Positions 7,409 through 14,969 are shown, counted from the first letter of the stretch. The stretch: 19,365 nt of DNA from Kiritimatiellia bacterium (GCA_017628165.1 JAGBZQ010000064.1:1-19365), one strand, 5' to 3'. Program-made: numbers and translations. Notes: generated by a model not told the origin, from the letters alone.

Positions 7409-8596
7409 TCAGTAATAGTTCACCGTTACGACCTTGCGGTAATTTCTCTCAAGTGCCTGAGCCATGCGCCGAACTACAGAGCGCCGGAGCTCAAGCTCCT
7501 GAGGAATCCCGGGATCCTGATGGGATTCATTCACCTTCGTGCCAATAACAAACTCAATTCTATCATGTCTCATCATTCTGTCAAGGATTGCTTTCGCGGC
7601 GGCCGGCTCCCCTTCCACGGGACGCATCTCCTCTATGGCGGAAAGAACGCGCGAAAGCGTGAGGATTCCCTCCGTAGCGATGCCCACACCTGCCACTTTC
7701 CCTACAGGAGGAAGAGATCCTGCCGTGCGCATATCCGCAAGATTCACACGCACCTTGACACCCAGCTCGCGCTCGATAATGTTTGCAGTGGTCCCTCCGC
7801 ACACCACCACATGCTCCTCTCCGAGGAGCGCCTGACGCGCATAGTCGGAATCATGCTCGCGATAGTACGGCGGCCCAGTAAGAATTCGCATGACGCGCGG
7901 ATGGCGCAAATACGCCACAACGCAGCTGATGTCATCCTTGCAGCCGCCGGGCGCCAGATTCAACGCTTCGCGGGCGATAGCGGCGGAAAGATCACGCGAG
8001 GAAATCTCAGGATCTAGGGCAATGCGGCGGCGCGCGAATTCAAGAACGCCAGAGCGCCGCCAGCCGAACTTCATATCACGCCGTTGCCCAAGCCCCGCCT
8101 GCGTCACACCGTCGGAGCAGAGAATAATTCTATCCCCAGGAAGAAAGTCCGCCACACATTCACGCACTTCGCGATCAGGCCAGTGCGCGGAGACGATCAT
8201 CTGATCCTTAAGAGGCATCACCTCCTGCACGCCGCGCAGATGAATATAGCCGGGATTTCCCATCTCGGTCACATAAGCCTTGCCGCCAAGGCGGAAATCA
8301 AAAAGCGAAAATGTGGCATAGCCGATCTTTCGCACCTCGCAGACGGGCAGAGAATCCATGATAATCTCCGCCGCTTCGAGCATGGGCATATTAGACTCAA
8401 GAAACTTAAGCGCCATTGAAGTAGTCATATTCGCAAGAATATGCGCTTTTACTCCGCTTCCGAGACCGTCGGAAAGCGCTGCAAGATGGCGGTTCTCGCG
8501 CTCAACCGTGAGGAAGCGCACATCGTCGCCGCAAGCGGCCTGCCCTGTTTTCGTAAACTGGGCAGACTCCATTTCCAAAAAGAGCGAACTATCCAT
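7409..8596 (-). CDS. SpoIIE/PP2C-type protein phosphatase with an unassigned C-terminal domain
   Basis: Predicted metal-dependent Ser/Thr phosphatase of 395 residues. The N-terminal domain, about 1-230, has the PP2C/SpoIIE acidic motifs: GDD at D24-D25, SDGLGSG with D43, LCSDGV with D162, and KDDISCVV with D221-D222. These should hold two Mn or Mg ions. Residues 235-395 form a second domain with a glycine-rich VVVCGGTTAN segment (263-272) and GVGIATEGILTLSRVL (303-318) that I cannot assign. There is no receiver, GAF or membrane segment, so the input probably comes from a partner protein. The gene overlaps the end of hydS by eight bases (ATGGATAG), which ties its synthesis to the PAS-hydrogenase. 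This arrangement defines group C3 sensory hydrogenases, so the phosphatase is the likely output of HydS. Its substrate is unknown; the APH-like kinase or its targets in the same locus are candidates. Confidence 0.88.
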   Translation of the reverse strand: MDSSLFLEMESAQFTKTGQAACGDDVRFLTVERENRHLAALSDGLGSGVKAHILANMTTSMALKFLESNMPMLEAAEIIMDSLPVCEVRKIGYATFSLFDFRLGGKAYVTEMGNPGYIHLRGVQEVMPLKDQMIVSAHWPDREVRECVADFLPGDRIILCSDGVTQAGLGQRRDMKFGWRRSGVLEFARRRIALDPEISSRDLSAAIAREALNLAPGGCKDDISCVVAYLRHPRVMRILTGPPYYREHDSDYARQALLGEEHVVVCGGTTANIIERELGVKVRVNLADMRTAGSLPPVGKVAGVGIATEGILTLSRVLSAIEEMRPVEGEPAAAKAILDRMMRHDRIEFVIGTKVNESHQDPGIPQELELRRSVVRRMAQALERNYRKVVTVNYY

Positions 8597-10334
8597 TCAA
8601 GTAGTCCATGCTTCCTGTTGACCTAAGAGCGCGCCCTTCCGTATGCGATTCGTAAGCGCCGGCGATTTCGTTGAGCATGACCTCCGTCTCCGCGATATGC
8701 TCGCCGAAGAGTCTGGCCACCTGCTGAACCGTATAGACATTCTTGCGGATGACGGCCTTGGCTTTAGCGGCAATCTCCTCACGGCGCCCTTCGTTAAGGG
8801 TCACATCCTGCACAACGGCGCCTGCAAATCCGCCGCGCGTGATCGGAAAGACGCTTACATTCACGATCCTCCCGCGCCACGACTGACGATACTTCACGAT
8901 TTCACTTCCATGCGAAAGCGCGCTCTTGAAAAGGTCCGAAAACTCGGGAAGGAACGAATCCACATAAAGCCCCTCAAGATTACCGAGAGCCTCAAACTCT
9001 TCAAGCGCTCCTGCAAGCTCCGCAAAAAGCCTGTTGCATTCGCGAATCGCACCCTTGCCGTCCACGATGACAACGCCTGCGGGAATATAACGAATGAGAG
9101 CGTTTGAAGTGCGCTCGAAATTCTTTTTGAGATAGGTGTGGCACATGGCCTCTTCCGCCTTGCCCGCAATAAGCGCACGCGCAAAATCACGGCACGTCAT
9201 GTAACCGCAGGCGCCGCAGTTCAGCTCGTCAGACTTGGAAACTTTTCCGACCCGTGCAAGAGCAAGCGCGATTTCGCGCTCCTCCGGAGCCTTCTCGTTG
9301 ACGGGCGAGGCCGGATAGGCGGAAACTCCGCAATGCGACACGCACCGCCCCACGCTCGTCTGCAAGGGAGCTGTAGCGTCAGTCGAGAAAACCGTGGCGA
9401 TCGATCCGCCGAGCGCTGGCATGGCAGGTCCGTTCACGCACCCTCCCGGGCAAGCAAGAGCTTCGAGGAATATCTTCCGTCCGCCCATGCGGGCCTTAAG
9501 CATTTCCGGATCAACACCTCCAAGAAGACGCCTTAAGCTATCCAGACCGGAGACAGACAAATAACGCACATCAGCCGCACCATCACGGAGAGTGTCATTC
9601 ATGCCTCCTTCAACAGAATAAAAACGCCCTTCCTGAGCCTCTCCGAGAATACCGGGAGCTTCATCCTCAAACTCAATCCCGCTCTCCTCCAGAAGCTTCT
9701 GCATAGCAGGGAAAACCAAAGAGAGCGCAACCTCTTCGGGATGCGCATCCGCCTCGTTCTTCTTGGCAGCGCAAGGCCCGAAGAACACCACCTTGGCATC
9801 AGCTCCGCAATGCTCATGAATAAGACGCGAATGAGCTCTGAGCGGAGAAGGAAGCGGAGAAATATACTGAGAATAGCCTGGCAGATACTTGCGTATCATG
9901 TCCACTGCCGCAGGACACGCGCTCGATATTATAAGCGGCTCGTGCGCAGCTTCAAGAATGCGCGCCACATGCGCGCTCACCGCTTCTGCTCCGTGAGCCG
10001 TCTCGCTCACGCCGGCGAATCCAGCGCGCATAAGAGCTGAAGCGATCTGACCGAATGTGACGCCGGGGAAGTATCCCATGAAACTCGGCGCCACGGATGC
10101 GTAAACCTTAGCGCCAGAAGAGAGCATCTCCTTAAGGCGCGATAAATCACTACGGATTTTCTTGGCGTGAGCGGGGCAAACTTTGACACACTCTCCGCAA
10201 GCAACGCAGGCGGCAGGCATTACGCTTGCCTTGCCGCCTACTATGCGAATCGCCTTGACCGGACAATGGCGGACGCACTTATAACAGTCCTGACATCCAT
10301 TTTCGGTAGTGTATACAGGCGAAGTTTTTTCCAT
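8589..10334 (-). CDS. hydS: Sensory [FeFe] hydrogenase with PAS domain (HydS, group C3 type)
   Basis: Predicted cytoplasmic H2 or redox sensor of 581 residues. Order of parts: two 4Fe-4S ferredoxin motifs (C14/17/20/24 and C43/46/49/53); H-cluster domain, about 70-310; a four-Cys Fe-S motif of the Fes type (C373, C376, C381, C398); a PAS domain, about 405-515; and a helical C-terminus. H-cluster motifs are L1 SSACPA with ligand Cys140, L2 GPCAAKKNE with Cys188, and L3 LACPGGCVNGP with Cys295 and Cys299. The Cys before Cys140 that relays protons in catalytic enzymes (TSCCP) is Ala139. As I recall, the same change occurs in the sensory enzyme of Thermotoga maritima and lowers turnover. There is no kinase or GGDEF output domain; the phosphatase encoded by the overlapping next gene fits that role. 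The ATG abuts the stop of a small ferredoxin gene (TAAATG). Confidence 0.9.
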   Translation of the reverse strand: MEKTSPVYTTENGCQDCYKCVRHCPVKAIRIVGGKASVMPAACVACGECVKVCPAHAKKIRSDLSRLKEMLSSGAKVYASVAPSFMGYFPGVTFGQIASALMRAGFAGVSETAHGAEAVSAHVARILEAAHEPLIISSACPAAVDMIRKYLPGYSQYISPLPSPLRAHSRLIHEHCGADAKVVFFGPCAAKKNEADAHPEEVALSLVFPAMQKLLEESGIEFEDEAPGILGEAQEGRFYSVEGGMNDTLRDGAADVRYLSVSGLDSLRRLLGGVDPEMLKARMGGRKIFLEALACPGGCVNGPAMPALGGSIATVFSTDATAPLQTSVGRCVSHCGVSAYPASPVNEKAPEEREIALALARVGKVSKSDELNCGACGYMTCRDFARALIAGKAEEAMCHTYLKKNFERTSNALIRYIPAGVVIVDGKGAIRECNRLFAELAGALEEFEALGNLEGLYVDSFLPEFSDLFKSALSHGSEIVKYRQSWRGRIVNVSVFPITRGGFAGAVVQDVTLNEGRREEIAAKAKAVIRKNVYTVQQVARLFGEHIAETEVMLNEIAGAYESHTEGRALRSTGSMDYLNG

Positions 10335-10595
10335 TTACTGCCCTTTCGCGGGGAAAAGATCCTCTAAAAGATCGGTCATAACCCCTTCATCGACATGAGT
10401 GTGGGTTTTTCCGTTGATGATCACAACGGGCCCTTTGGCGCAGTTCCCGGCACAAAGACTTGCGCCGAGAACCACATCGACCTCATCTTTGAGGCCGCGC
10501 GCGGCCAGAAAAGATTCGCACAAAGCTACAATCTTTTCATTGCCGCGCGCAAAGCACGAACTGCCCATGCAGATCGTTATGCAAGGCCTACTCAT
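10335..10595 (-). CDS. Small thioredoxin-fold [2Fe-2S] ferredoxin, paired with HydS
   Basis: An 86-residue protein with the NuoE-like ligand pattern C9-x4-C14 (CMGSSC) and C48-x3-C52 (CAGNC), then GPVVIINGKTHTHVDE as the closing strands. The same frame stays open further upstream, but that part lies antiparallel in meaning to nothing known and is simply another frame of the kinase gene. The start MSRPCITIC at 10595 gives the normal family length and overlaps the kinase stop by eight bases (ATGAGTAG). It runs directly into hydS (TAAATG). Likely roles are electron delivery to the H-cluster of HydS, or relaying its redox state. It differs in sequence from the second small ferredoxin of the locus, so it is not a recent duplicate. 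Confidence 0.88.
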   Translation of the reverse strand: MSRPCITICMGSSCFARGNEKIVALCESFLAARGLKDEVDVVLGASLCAGNCAKGPVVIINGKTHTHVDEGVMTDLLEDLFPAKGQ

Positions 10596-11454
10596 AGTCG
10601 ACCACGCTCGCCCAGTGGAGGAGAAGCTCGTGATTCTTGACGCTCTGCTGCTCCTTGGAGGATTCAGCGGCGGCAACAATCGGAAGCCACTTCTGGACGT
10701 CGGAGATCTTGGCCTTGAGAGCGTCACATGCGATGGACATATACTTCTCTGCGGCGGCCACATGACCGGAGAGCCAGAAGAGAAGATACGTGCGGGCCAC
10801 ATCGGCAAGAGGATCGCCGAGACGAACATGACTCCAGTCGATGACGCGCCATTCACCTTTCGGGGTAATGATGACGTTCGTGGGGTTGAAGTCGCCATGG
10901 CAGAGAGCCTTGCCACGCGGCATGCTCTGAAGCCTCATGTGAAGGTCATAGCGCGTCTCCTTGGGGAGATCGGAAGCGGAAATCTGCTTATCAAGCTTGT
11001 CGGCGAGGTTGCCCATGCGCTCGGAAGTCTTGGAGAAGATTTCGCACTGGATAGCCACGAACTCCTTGAGGTAGCGGACAAGATTCTTCTTGTCGCCAGC
11101 CATCGTCTCGGCGAGGGTCTTGCCCTCCACCCACTCGCGGCGGATGCACCACTGATCGCGGACCTTGAGAACCTCGAGAACGCGCGCCACTGGAAGGCCC
11201 GTCTCGGCGGCGCGAGCCTCGTTCATCGCCTCGTTGAGAACGGCGCTGACCTTGTAGCTCGGCCCGAAGATCTTGAGAACCGTATCCTTGTCGCGCGTGA
11301 CGACCTTATCCGTGCGCTCGAGAAGAACATTAGCGCTCTTCTTGGAGCACTTGGCGGCCTTGGGCTCGCGGGAAGCCTTGGCGGCCTTCCTGGCCGCCTT
11401 GACCTCCTTCTTCTCAATTTTAACTTCAGCCTTCTTTTCAGCTTTCTTTCTCAT
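10588..11454 (-). CDS. APH-family (aminoglycoside/choline kinase-like) phosphotransferase
   Basis: A protein-kinase-fold phosphotransferase of 288 residues. The kinase motifs are visible: Lys61 in TVLKIF as the ATP-binding lysine, Glu75 or Glu79 in the helix after it, the catalytic loop CHGDFNPTN (Asp188, Asn193), and the metal-binding VIDWSHVRLGDPLADVA (Asp206). The APH family acts on small molecules or, in some members, proteins, so the substrate cannot be named. Residues 1-38 are an unusual Lys/Ala/Glu-rich tail, probably helical or disordered. It lies 39 bases after adhE with an AAGGAAAGG site and no promoter. It overlaps the ferredoxin gene before hydS. In the comparable Ruminococcus albus unit the neighbour is described as a Ser/Thr protein kinase, so a protein substrate opposed by the SpoIIE-type phosphatase is plausible. 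Antibiotic resistance is unlikely from this context. Confidence 0.85.
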   Translation of the reverse strand: MRKKAEKKAEVKIEKKEVKAARKAAKASREPKAAKCSKKSANVLLERTDKVVTRDKDTVLKIFGPSYKVSAVLNEAMNEARAAETGLPVARVLEVLKVRDQWCIRREWVEGKTLAETMAGDKKNLVRYLKEFVAIQCEIFSKTSERMGNLADKLDKQISASDLPKETRYDLHMRLQSMPRGKALCHGDFNPTNVIITPKGEWRVIDWSHVRLGDPLADVARTYLLFWLSGHVAAAEKYMSIACDALKAKISDVQKWLPIVAAAESSKEQQSVKNHELLLHWASVVDYE

Positions 11455-11493
11455 TTTGGAAAACCTTTCCTTATGTTACGTTCGCTTGACGCC

Positions 11494-14130
11494 TCAGACA
11501 GTCTCATGCTTACCGTAGTAGGCGTTGAGATACATCTGCTTCATTTCCTTCATGAGCGGATAGCGCGGGTTCGCGCCAGTGCACTGATCGTCAAAGGCCT
11601 GCTCAACCATATCGTCGAGACGTGCGAGGAAGTCCTCCTCGTTCGGGACGTAGTCGCGGATGGTGAGCTTGATGCCGACGCGTTTCCGGAGATCCCTCAA
11701 CGCCGTGAGGAAGTTCTCGAACTGCTCGCCCTTCGTGCGGCCCTTGATGCCGAGAGCCGTGGCGATCTCAAGGTAACGCTCAAGAGCGTGCGGATAGCCG
11801 TACTGCGGGAACGTGCCCATCTTGCGCGGCACAGGATCAGCGTTAAAGCGGATGACTTCTTCCATCATGAGCGCATTGGCGATGCCGTGCGGAATGTGGT
11901 GGAAGGCACCAAGCTTGTGGGCCATCGAGTGCATGATGCCGAGGAACGCGTTCGCGAAGGCCATACCCGCAATCGTAGCGGCGTTAGCCATTCTCTCGCG
12001 GGCCACGGGATCGGCACGCTTGGCAACGGCCGCATCGTAGCAGGCGGGGAGATACTGGAAGATCGTCTGGAGAGCGCGGATCGCAAGGCCGTCCGTGTAG
12101 TCCGTAGCGAGCATCGAGGCATAAGCTTCGAGAGCATGGGAAACAGCGTCAATACCGGAGGCGCTTGTAAGTCCGGGCGGCGCAGACATCTGCATGTCGG
12201 CGTCGACGATGGCCATCGTCGGCATAAGCTCGTAATCGGCCAGAGGATACTTAACGCCCGTTGACTCGTCTGTGATAACGGCGAAAGGCGTGACTTCCGA
12301 ACCCGTACCGGCAGATGTGGGCACGCAGACGAAGGAGGCCTTCTCGCCCATCTTGGGGAACGTGTAGACGCGCTTGCGGATATCCATGAAGCGCATGGCC
12401 ATATCCATAAAGTCCACCTCGGGGTGCTCGTAGAGAACCCACATAATCTTGGCCGCGTCCATGGCGCTGCCGCCGCCGACGGCGATGATGACGTCAGGCT
12501 TGAAACCGGCCATGAGCTTGGCGCCCTCCTTGGCGCAAGCGAGCGTGGGATCGGGGGCAACGTCTGCGAAAGTCGTGAAGGGGATACCCTGCTCGGTGAG
12601 CGACTTTTCGATGACGCGGGTGTAGCCGTTAGCGTAGAGGAAGGAGTCCGTCACGATGAACGCGCGCTTCTTGCTCATGACCTCGCTCAATTCGCGAAGC
12701 GCGAGCGAGAGGCAGCCCTTCTTCTGGTAGACCTTCTGAGGGCAGCGGAACCACAACATGTTTTCTCTTCTCATTGCAACAGTCTTAATATTGATCAAAT
12801 GTTTGACGCCTACGTTCTCGGAGACGGAGTTGCCGCCCCAGCTACCGCAACCAAGCGTAAGCGAAGGTGCGAGAACGAAGTTGTAGATATCGCCGATACC
12901 GCCCTGCGAACTCGGGGTGTTGACGAGAATGCGGCACGTCTTCATGCGTGAAGCGAACTCGCTGAGCTTGGCCTTCTCGTTCACCTCGTCGAGATAGATC
13001 GAGCTGGTGTGGCCGTAGCCGCCGTCGGCAACGAGCTTCTCTGCCTTGGAGAAAGCGTCCTGGATATCCTTCGCACGGTACATGGCGAGGACGGGAGAGA
13101 GCTTTTCGTGAGCGAACTCCTCGGAGAGTTCCACGCTTTCAACTTCACCAACGAGAACCTTCGTATCGGCATCAACGTCGAAGCCTGCGAGCTTGGCAAT
13201 CGTTACGGGCTTCTGACCGACGATCTTGGCATTGAGCGCGCCGTTGATGAGGATCGTCTTGCGGGTCTTCTCAAGCTCGGAAGCGTTGAGGAGGTGGCAT
13301 CCCATCTTGCGGAAGAGAGCCTTGACCTCATCGTAGATGGAATCAAGGATGATCACGCTCTGCTCGGAGGCGCAGATCATACCATTGTCAAACGTCTTGG
13401 AGTGGATGATCGAGCTGACAGCGAGCGTAAGATCGGCAGTCTCGTCGATGATCGCAGGGGTGTTGCCCGCGCCCACGCCGAGAGCGGGGGTGCCGGAGCT
13501 GTAGGCCGCCTTGACCATACCGGGGCCGCCCGTAGCGAGAATGAGATCGGCCTCCTTCATAAGGAGATTTGTCTTAGGAAGCGAAGGCGCCTCAATCCAG
13601 CTGATGATACCCTCGGGAGCTCCCGCTTCAACGGCCGCGTCAAGCACGATCTTGGCTGCAGCGATAGTCGCGTTCTTGGCGCGCGGGTGGGGGCTGATCA
13701 CAACGCCGTTGCGGGTCTTGAGCGCGATAAGCGTCTTGAAGATGGCGGTGGAGGTGGGGTTCGTGGTGGGGATGACCGCACCGATTACGCCTACGGGCTC
13801 GGCAATCTTCTCAATGCCGGCAGACTCGTTTCGGTCGATCACGCCGCAGGTCTTCGTATCCTTGAACGCATTGTAGATGTATTCGGCGGCGTAGTGATTC
13901 TTGATGATCTTGTCTTCAACAACACCCATGCCCGTTTCTTCAACGGCCATCTTGGCGAGCGGGATGCGAGCACGGTTGGCGGCGAGAGCTGCAGCCTTGA
14001 AGATTGCATCGACCTGCTCCTGAGTATAGGACGCGAAGATCTTCTGCGCCGCTCTAACGCGCGCAATGGTTTCGGTGAGTTCCGCAAGTCCGTCATCCTG
14101 GACGACCGCGGCAGTGTTTGCGCTTTGCAT
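11494..14130 (-). CDS. adhE: Bifunctional acetaldehyde-CoA/alcohol dehydrogenase
   Basis: Turns acetyl-CoA into ethanol in two NADH-dependent steps and so regenerates NAD+ during fermentation. The 878-residue protein has the standard length and fusion. An aldehyde dehydrogenase domain (about 1-440) holds PTTNPTST, the GVGAGNTPAIID loop (218-229) and catalytic Cys253 in MICASEQS. An iron-dependent alcohol dehydrogenase domain (about 460-870) holds PTSAGTGSEVTPFAVITD and the metal ligands in HSMAHKLGAFHHIPHG. AdhE proteins usually assemble into filaments called spirosomes. It is first in the putative transcript adhE-kinase-ferredoxin-hydS-phosphatase-ferredoxin-hydrogenase, which places ethanol and H2 production under shared control. 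The start is ATG with AAGGAA about ten bases upstream. The 86-base leader before it holds a promoter and a terminator-like hairpin listed separately. Confidence 0.97.
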   Translation of the reverse strand: MQSANTAAVVQDDGLAELTETIARVRAAQKIFASYTQEQVDAIFKAAALAANRARIPLAKMAVEETGMGVVEDKIIKNHYAAEYIYNAFKDTKTCGVIDRNESAGIEKIAEPVGVIGAVIPTTNPTSTAIFKTLIALKTRNGVVISPHPRAKNATIAAAKIVLDAAVEAGAPEGIISWIEAPSLPKTNLLMKEADLILATGGPGMVKAAYSSGTPALGVGAGNTPAIIDETADLTLAVSSIIHSKTFDNGMICASEQSVIILDSIYDEVKALFRKMGCHLLNASELEKTRKTILINGALNAKIVGQKPVTIAKLAGFDVDADTKVLVGEVESVELSEEFAHEKLSPVLAMYRAKDIQDAFSKAEKLVADGGYGHTSSIYLDEVNEKAKLSEFASRMKTCRILVNTPSSQGGIGDIYNFVLAPSLTLGCGSWGGNSVSENVGVKHLINIKTVAMRRENMLWFRCPQKVYQKKGCLSLALRELSEVMSKKRAFIVTDSFLYANGYTRVIEKSLTEQGIPFTTFADVAPDPTLACAKEGAKLMAGFKPDVIIAVGGGSAMDAAKIMWVLYEHPEVDFMDMAMRFMDIRKRVYTFPKMGEKASFVCVPTSAGTGSEVTPFAVITDESTGVKYPLADYELMPTMAIVDADMQMSAPPGLTSASGIDAVSHALEAYASMLATDYTDGLAIRALQTIFQYLPACYDAAVAKRADPVARERMANAATIAGMAFANAFLGIMHSMAHKLGAFHHIPHGIANALMMEEVIRFNADPVPRKMGTFPQYGYPHALERYLEIATALGIKGRTKGEQFENFLTALRDLRKRVGIKLTIRDYVPNEEDFLARLDDMVEQAFDDQCTGANPRYPLMKEMKQMYLNAYYGKHETV

Positions 14131-14153
14131 ATTTCGTTTTTCCTTAACTTCCT

Positions 14154-14179
14154 AAAAAGCCCGGAAACCTCTCCCGAGC
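14154..14179 (-). terminator. Terminator-like hairpin in the adhE leader (candidate attenuator)
   Basis: On the minus strand GCTCGG (14174-14179) pairs with CCGGGC (14159-14164), extendable by three inner G-U/A-U/G-U pairs to a nine-pair stem with the triloop AGG. It is followed at once by TTTTT (14154-14158), the form of an intrinsic terminator. It lies 24 bases before the adhE ATG and downstream of the candidate promoter, leaving no room for another promoter. It may terminate the thioesterase transcript, attenuate adhE, or both. Confidence 0.6.
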
Positions 14180-14190
14180 AATGTCCAAGT

Positions 14191-14220
14191 AGTATACCAA
14201 ATTCTTAAATAGATAATCAA
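14191..14220 (-). promoter_or_regulatory. Promoter of the adhE-hydrogenase locus
   Basis: Minus-strand TTGATT (14215-14220) and extended -10 TGGTATACT (TATACT at 14191-14196), 18 bases apart. The -35 overlaps the thioesterase stop codon. The predicted start of transcription is near 14184, giving a leader of about 54 bases that begins just before the hairpin. No clear Rex-type palindrome (TTGTGA...TCACAA) is visible. Confidence 0.65.
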
Positions 14221-14969
14221 GTAGCGATTTGATGTGCGACACTCCGGGATATGACATGATCCCGCCCATCTGGAGCATAGACCCGGTGAATGAACACGCC
14301 CTCCTCCGTCTCGACGGATTCAACGCGAACCTCTTCGCCTGCAAAAGTCTCGGACTTGAAGATCACATCAACCTCATGGCAAGGCGGCGCAGAATCAGGA
14401 CGCCCCTCCAAAAACCATTCAATGTAGTGGACGTTATTCACATGTCCATTCAAGTCTATATCGCCACGCCGCGCACGAAACACGAGAGCATCCGACAAAC
14501 TCTCGCGGCAGTCCCACCTGAACTTCGGCTGAGACTCCTCCCCGAAAACAGGCTTGCGAACCGTATTTGCCGCCGCAAAAACAGCCTCCGGGATTGCCAC
14601 AAGCTTGCGGGAGGCGAGATCTATGAGCATCCATTCGCTCGTTGCCGTGCCAAGCTCTTCTCCGCCCTCTCCCGTCAGCACGAAATCACGGTAGGCCACA
14701 ATTCTCCGCCCTCCGCGCGGGAACGTCAGGATAGACACCCTCTCGCCCCACTTCGGGAAACGCGTCATCCTAACCCTCAAACGGGTAAGCACCCACGAAA
14801 TATTCGCGCCCGCAGCCTCGAAATTCGTCTTCGAAAACGAAAGTTCCTCCGCATTAATGCTCGCGGCCTCCTGCAGCCAGTTGCATACCGCCACCATAGT
14901 AGCGTATCCATCAGGCCCACACTCATACGTCCTCACAGACCACGAGTATTCACCGTAAACATCACCCAT
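14217..14969 (-). CDS. Acyl-ACP thioesterase (FatA/FatB family)
   Basis: Hydrolyses acyl-ACP to free fatty acid, ending chain growth in fatty acid synthesis. The product is a double hotdog of 250 residues, close to bacterial family members. The first hotdog has YATMVAVCNWLQEAA (22-36) and ISWVLTRLRVRM (57-68). The second carries the catalytic segment DIDLNGHVNNVHYIEWF (170-186) with Asp172, Asn174 and His176. I chose the ATG at 14969 because GGGAGGGGAG lies at the right distance before it. A TTG at 14993 would add eight residues and overlap the aminotransferase stop, but has no good ribosome binding site. It is the last gene of the coaD-fprA-aminotransferase unit. The alternative of a 4-hydroxybenzoyl-CoA-type hotdog is less likely given the two-domain length. 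Confidence 0.9.
   Translation of the reverse strand: MGDVYGEYSWSVRTYECGPDGYATMVAVCNWLQEAASINAEELSFSKTNFEAAGANISWVLTRLRVRMTRFPKWGERVSILTFPRGGRRIVAYRDFVLTGEGGEELGTATSEWMLIDLASRKLVAIPEAVFAAANTVRKPVFGEESQPKFRWDCRESLSDALVFRARRGDIDLNGHVNNVHYIEWFLEGRPDSAPPCHEVDVIFKSETFAGEEVRVESVETEEGVFIHRVYAPDGRDHVISRSVAHQIAT

Noticed and set aside
8589..10334. The hydS gene product as a degenerate or broken hydrogenase
   Set aside because: All cluster ligands are present, the frame is intact, the extra PAS and Fe-S motifs are in place, and the Cys-to-Ala change in L1 fits known sensory enzymes, so decay is a poor explanation.
10596..10916. Upstream extension of the HydS-paired ferredoxin to 193 residues
   Set aside because: The extra 107 residues are another frame of the APH-like kinase gene, rich in Ser/Arg/Pro, with no family match. 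The start at 10595 gives the normal single-domain length and the typical overlapping ATGAGTAG junction.
10588..11454. Aminoglycoside resistance gene
   Set aside because: The APH fold is broad. There are no mobile elements, and the overlaps with redox genes argue for a housekeeping or signalling role.
10399..12264. A 621-codon open frame on the plus strand across the kinase and adhE genes
   Set aside because: It is antisense to two clear genes, shows no domain or motif, has low-complexity Leu/Arg/Asp-rich composition, and lacks a ribosome binding site. The codon structure of the minus-strand genes explains the open frame.
13009..14208. A 399-codon open frame on the plus strand opposite the AdhE aldehyde dehydrogenase domain
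   Set aside because: Same reasons: antisense to a highly conserved gene, Gly/Asp/Arg-rich with no recognisable family, and no promoter or ribosome binding site.
14131..14216. Rex repressor operator before adhE
   Set aside because: I looked for a TTGTGA...TCACAA-type palindrome, expected for Rex control of adhE, and did not see one in either strand of the leader.
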